Source: Lachnospiraceae bacterium
GTDB taxonomy: Bacteria; Bacillota_A; Clostridia; Lachnospirales; Lachnospiraceae
NCBI GenBank assembly: GCA_017523185.1
Contig: JAFWXB010000165.1
Coordinates: 1-16,299 of the forward strand
Reading direction: 5' to 3'
Length of the DNA: 16,299 nucleotides
The notes under the pieces are model-generated. The model made no database searches. It worked only from the letters and a program-made list of their open reading frames with translations, and was not told the origin of the DNA. Made by a program: the position numbers and the translations under genes. Positions 15,506-16,299 of the stretch are shown piece by piece; positions within the stretch are counted from its first letter, which is position 1; each line of letters begins with the position of its first letter.

Positions 15506-15715
15506 ATGAAATGTAGACTTGATACAAGAAAAATCTATATGGCAATGGCAGAAAAAGGCTTAACAGCAACAGATATTGCTAAAAGTGGTGAAGTTACGCA
15601 ACAAGCCATAAGTAGTGCCTTAAATGGAAAAATTGTTGGTCGTGTTAAAGTTGTACCAGCTATTTGTAAAGCGTTAGATTTATCAGCAAAAGACATTGTT
15701 ATTATCGAAGATTAG
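15506..15715 (+). CDS. Small Cro-like helix-turn-helix protein
   Basis: A single-domain DNA-binding protein, 69 aa. The helix-turn-helix lies at about residues 18-43 (LTATDIAKSGEVTQQAISSA, then LNGK), followed by AICKALDLSAKDIV, as in XRE/Cro proteins. GAGGTG at 15494-15499 precedes the ATG. It is divergent from the CI-like repressor and probably the first gene of a rightward unit that continues into the broken small gene 13 nt downstream. Role as the opposing switch protein is inferred from layout. Confidence 0.85.
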   Translation: MKCRLDTRKIYMAMAEKGLTATDIAKSGEVTQQAISSALNGKIVGRVKVVPAICKALDLSAKDIVIIED

Positions 15716-15728
15716 AAAGGCGAGCAAT

Positions 15729-15969
15729 ATGAAATTAAAAGATGTATTGAACAAATTTACAAACTCCGATTTCTTATTGACCTGAAAACTTTGGCTTTAT
15801 GTTATCTCATAAGTGTGCGTGTTGTGCACCGACACAGTTAGAGAGTTATAAAACACACCAAGACCCACCGGGGATTGACGGAACTTTGGTGGAGGGTCGT
15901 ATTGTATATGATGCGTTTGTATTTGAAAATAAAGCAAAAGCAATCTATTACCAAGAAATGACTGTATAA
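15729..15969 (+). pseudogene. Frameshifted small cysteine-containing gene
   Basis: A ribosome site AAAGG (15716-15720) precedes ATG 15729, which encodes MKLKDVLNKFTNSDFLLT and stops at TGA 15783-15785. The +1 frame then continues PENFGFMLSHKCACCAPTQ... to TAA 15967-15969, a 56-residue stretch if read from ATG 15799, which has no ribosome site. A one-base loss near 15777-15783 would join them into about 80 residues with a CxCC cluster. Alternatively these are two tiny ORFs. I recognise no family. Confidence 0.5.
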
Positions 15970-15975
15970 AAAAAG

Positions 15976-16007
15976 GCTCGGTACTTTATTGTGCCGAGCT
16001 TCATTTA
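15976..16007 (+). terminator. Terminator after the Cro-like unit
   Basis: GCTCGGTAC (15976-15984) pairs with GTGCCGAGC (15991-15999), 9 bp with one wobble and a TTTATT loop. TTCATTT follows on the + strand and a run of A precedes it, so it could also work on the minus strand. Confidence 0.7.
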
Positions 16008-16023
16008 TAGAAAGTGATATTCT

Positions 16024-16185
16024 ATGATTTATAATTTAAAGGTTTTCAATAATTGGGGCTTATGTCCTAAATGTGGAAAGAAGTGTATAAAATTAAATCA
16101 AGACACTATTTTGATAAATTATCCTATGTTCTGCAAAGTATGCAAAAAAGAGTATCTTGTGTCATGGAAATATAATAATTATTGA
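16024..16185 (+). CDS. Cysteine-rich KTR-type small zinc-ribbon protein
   Basis: A 53-residue protein with two CxxC pairs, C14-P-K-C17 and C37-K-V-C40, expected to bind zinc. The pattern W-x-LCPxCG-x-K, then DTxLxNxPxFC-x-x-CKxE-x-LV, resembles the cysteine-rich KTR proteins often encoded near the ends of Tn916-like and related elements. Function is unknown. A weak ribosome site (GAAAGTG, 16010-16016) is part of an inverted repeat, ATAGAA/TTCTAT (16007-16025), that overlaps the start codon. Its TGA stop (16183-16185) lies in the right boundary repeat of the element. It is too short for usual gene-length cutoffs but is supported by the cysteine pattern. Confidence 0.65.
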   Translation: MIYNLKVFNNWGLCPKCGKKCIKLNQDTILINYPMFCKVCKKEYLVSWKYNNY

Positions 16186-16203
16186 TACTACAATGATACT
16201 AAA
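16180..16203 (+). repeat. Right boundary repeat (att-like or integrase arm site)
   Basis: TATTGATACTA, then CAA, then TGATACTAAA. It is the same orientation and spacing as 12948-12971, with identity lost only in the central three bases and immediately outside both ends. Confidence 0.65.
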
Positions 16204-16299
16204 AAAGTTATGAAATATAAAAAATGGGTGTAAAATATGCGTTTTTTAAATGAAAAGCAACGAAAAATATAGCAAAAATTAGAAAAAATTTGTTAGAAC
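16204..16299. other. Right flank, no supported gene
   Basis: The last 96 bases are A-rich. Short ORFs MKYKKWV (16210-16233) and MRFLNEKQRKI (16237-16272) end at early stops and lack clear ribosome sites. This is probably chromosomal intergenic DNA or a decayed gene beyond the element, but it cannot be assigned. Confidence 0.4.

Larger units (their letters stand above)
12948..16203. mobile_element. Decayed integrative element behind hpf
   Basis: A 3.3-kb segment starts right after the hpf terminator and is bounded by 24-bp direct repeats (12948-12971, 16180-16203). It holds an integrase pseudogene at one edge, a Uma2 gene, an XRE/Cro-like divergent pair, a frameshifted small gene and a KTR-type zinc-ribbon gene at the other edge. 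Integrase, paired repressors and KTR protein are typical of integrative conjugative elements and prophages, but no transfer, replication or structural gene is present. It looks like a deletion remnant or a small passenger element. The right boundary is inferred from the repeat; the element could extend past the window. Confidence 0.65.

Overview
The window is A+T-rich DNA of a low-GC Firmicute, most probably a clostridial (Lachnospiraceae-like) anaerobe. This is inferred from strong AGGAGG-type ribosome sites, a long-form HPF, a DUF815 ATPase, a Gram-positive style PhoP/PhoR pair and abundant simple hairpin terminators. No genus can be named from the sequence alone.

Positions 1-8297 form a phosphate locus. 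It holds the 3' end of pstS, a terminator-like hairpin, pstC-pstA (4-nt overlap), pstB-phoU (1-nt overlap), a Na+/phosphate cotransporter with a C-terminal PhoU-like domain, the response regulator phoP, and the sensor kinase phoR behind its own terminator and promoter. PstSCAB imports phosphate with ATP. PhoU and PhoR/PhoP sense and report supply. The NptA-type carrier is a second, Na+-driven route. Three TGTAAA repeats at 10-11 bp spacing upstream of the carrier look like a PhoP box.

Positions 8298-12945 hold three housekeeping genes. The first is a DUF815 AAA+ ATPase, apparently translationally coupled to a 13-codon leader peptide. The second is an ABC-F ATPase whose last 31 codons are cut off by an in-frame TAA. 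The third is hpf (ribosome hibernation), which ends in a strong terminator.

Positions 12948-16203 look like a small, decayed integrative element inserted just behind the hpf terminator. It is bounded by 24-bp direct repeats (21 of 24 identical). It carries a tyrosine integrase broken by an internal deletion plus a frameshift, a Uma2-family PD-(D/E)XK nuclease gene, a divergent XRE/Cro-like repressor pair with repeated ACAAGCA operators, a frameshifted small cysteine-containing gene and a cysteine-rich KTR-type zinc-ribbon protein. No conjugation, replication or capsid gene is present.

The most unusual signal is noncoding. About six or seven short palindromes with differing arms, spaced about 26 bp apart, fill the gap between the XRE and Uma2 genes (14720-14906). 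Related palindromes with compensatory arm changes lie on the other side of Uma2 (13983-13996, 14096-14111), among several terminator-like hairpins. I know of no named element that matches this.
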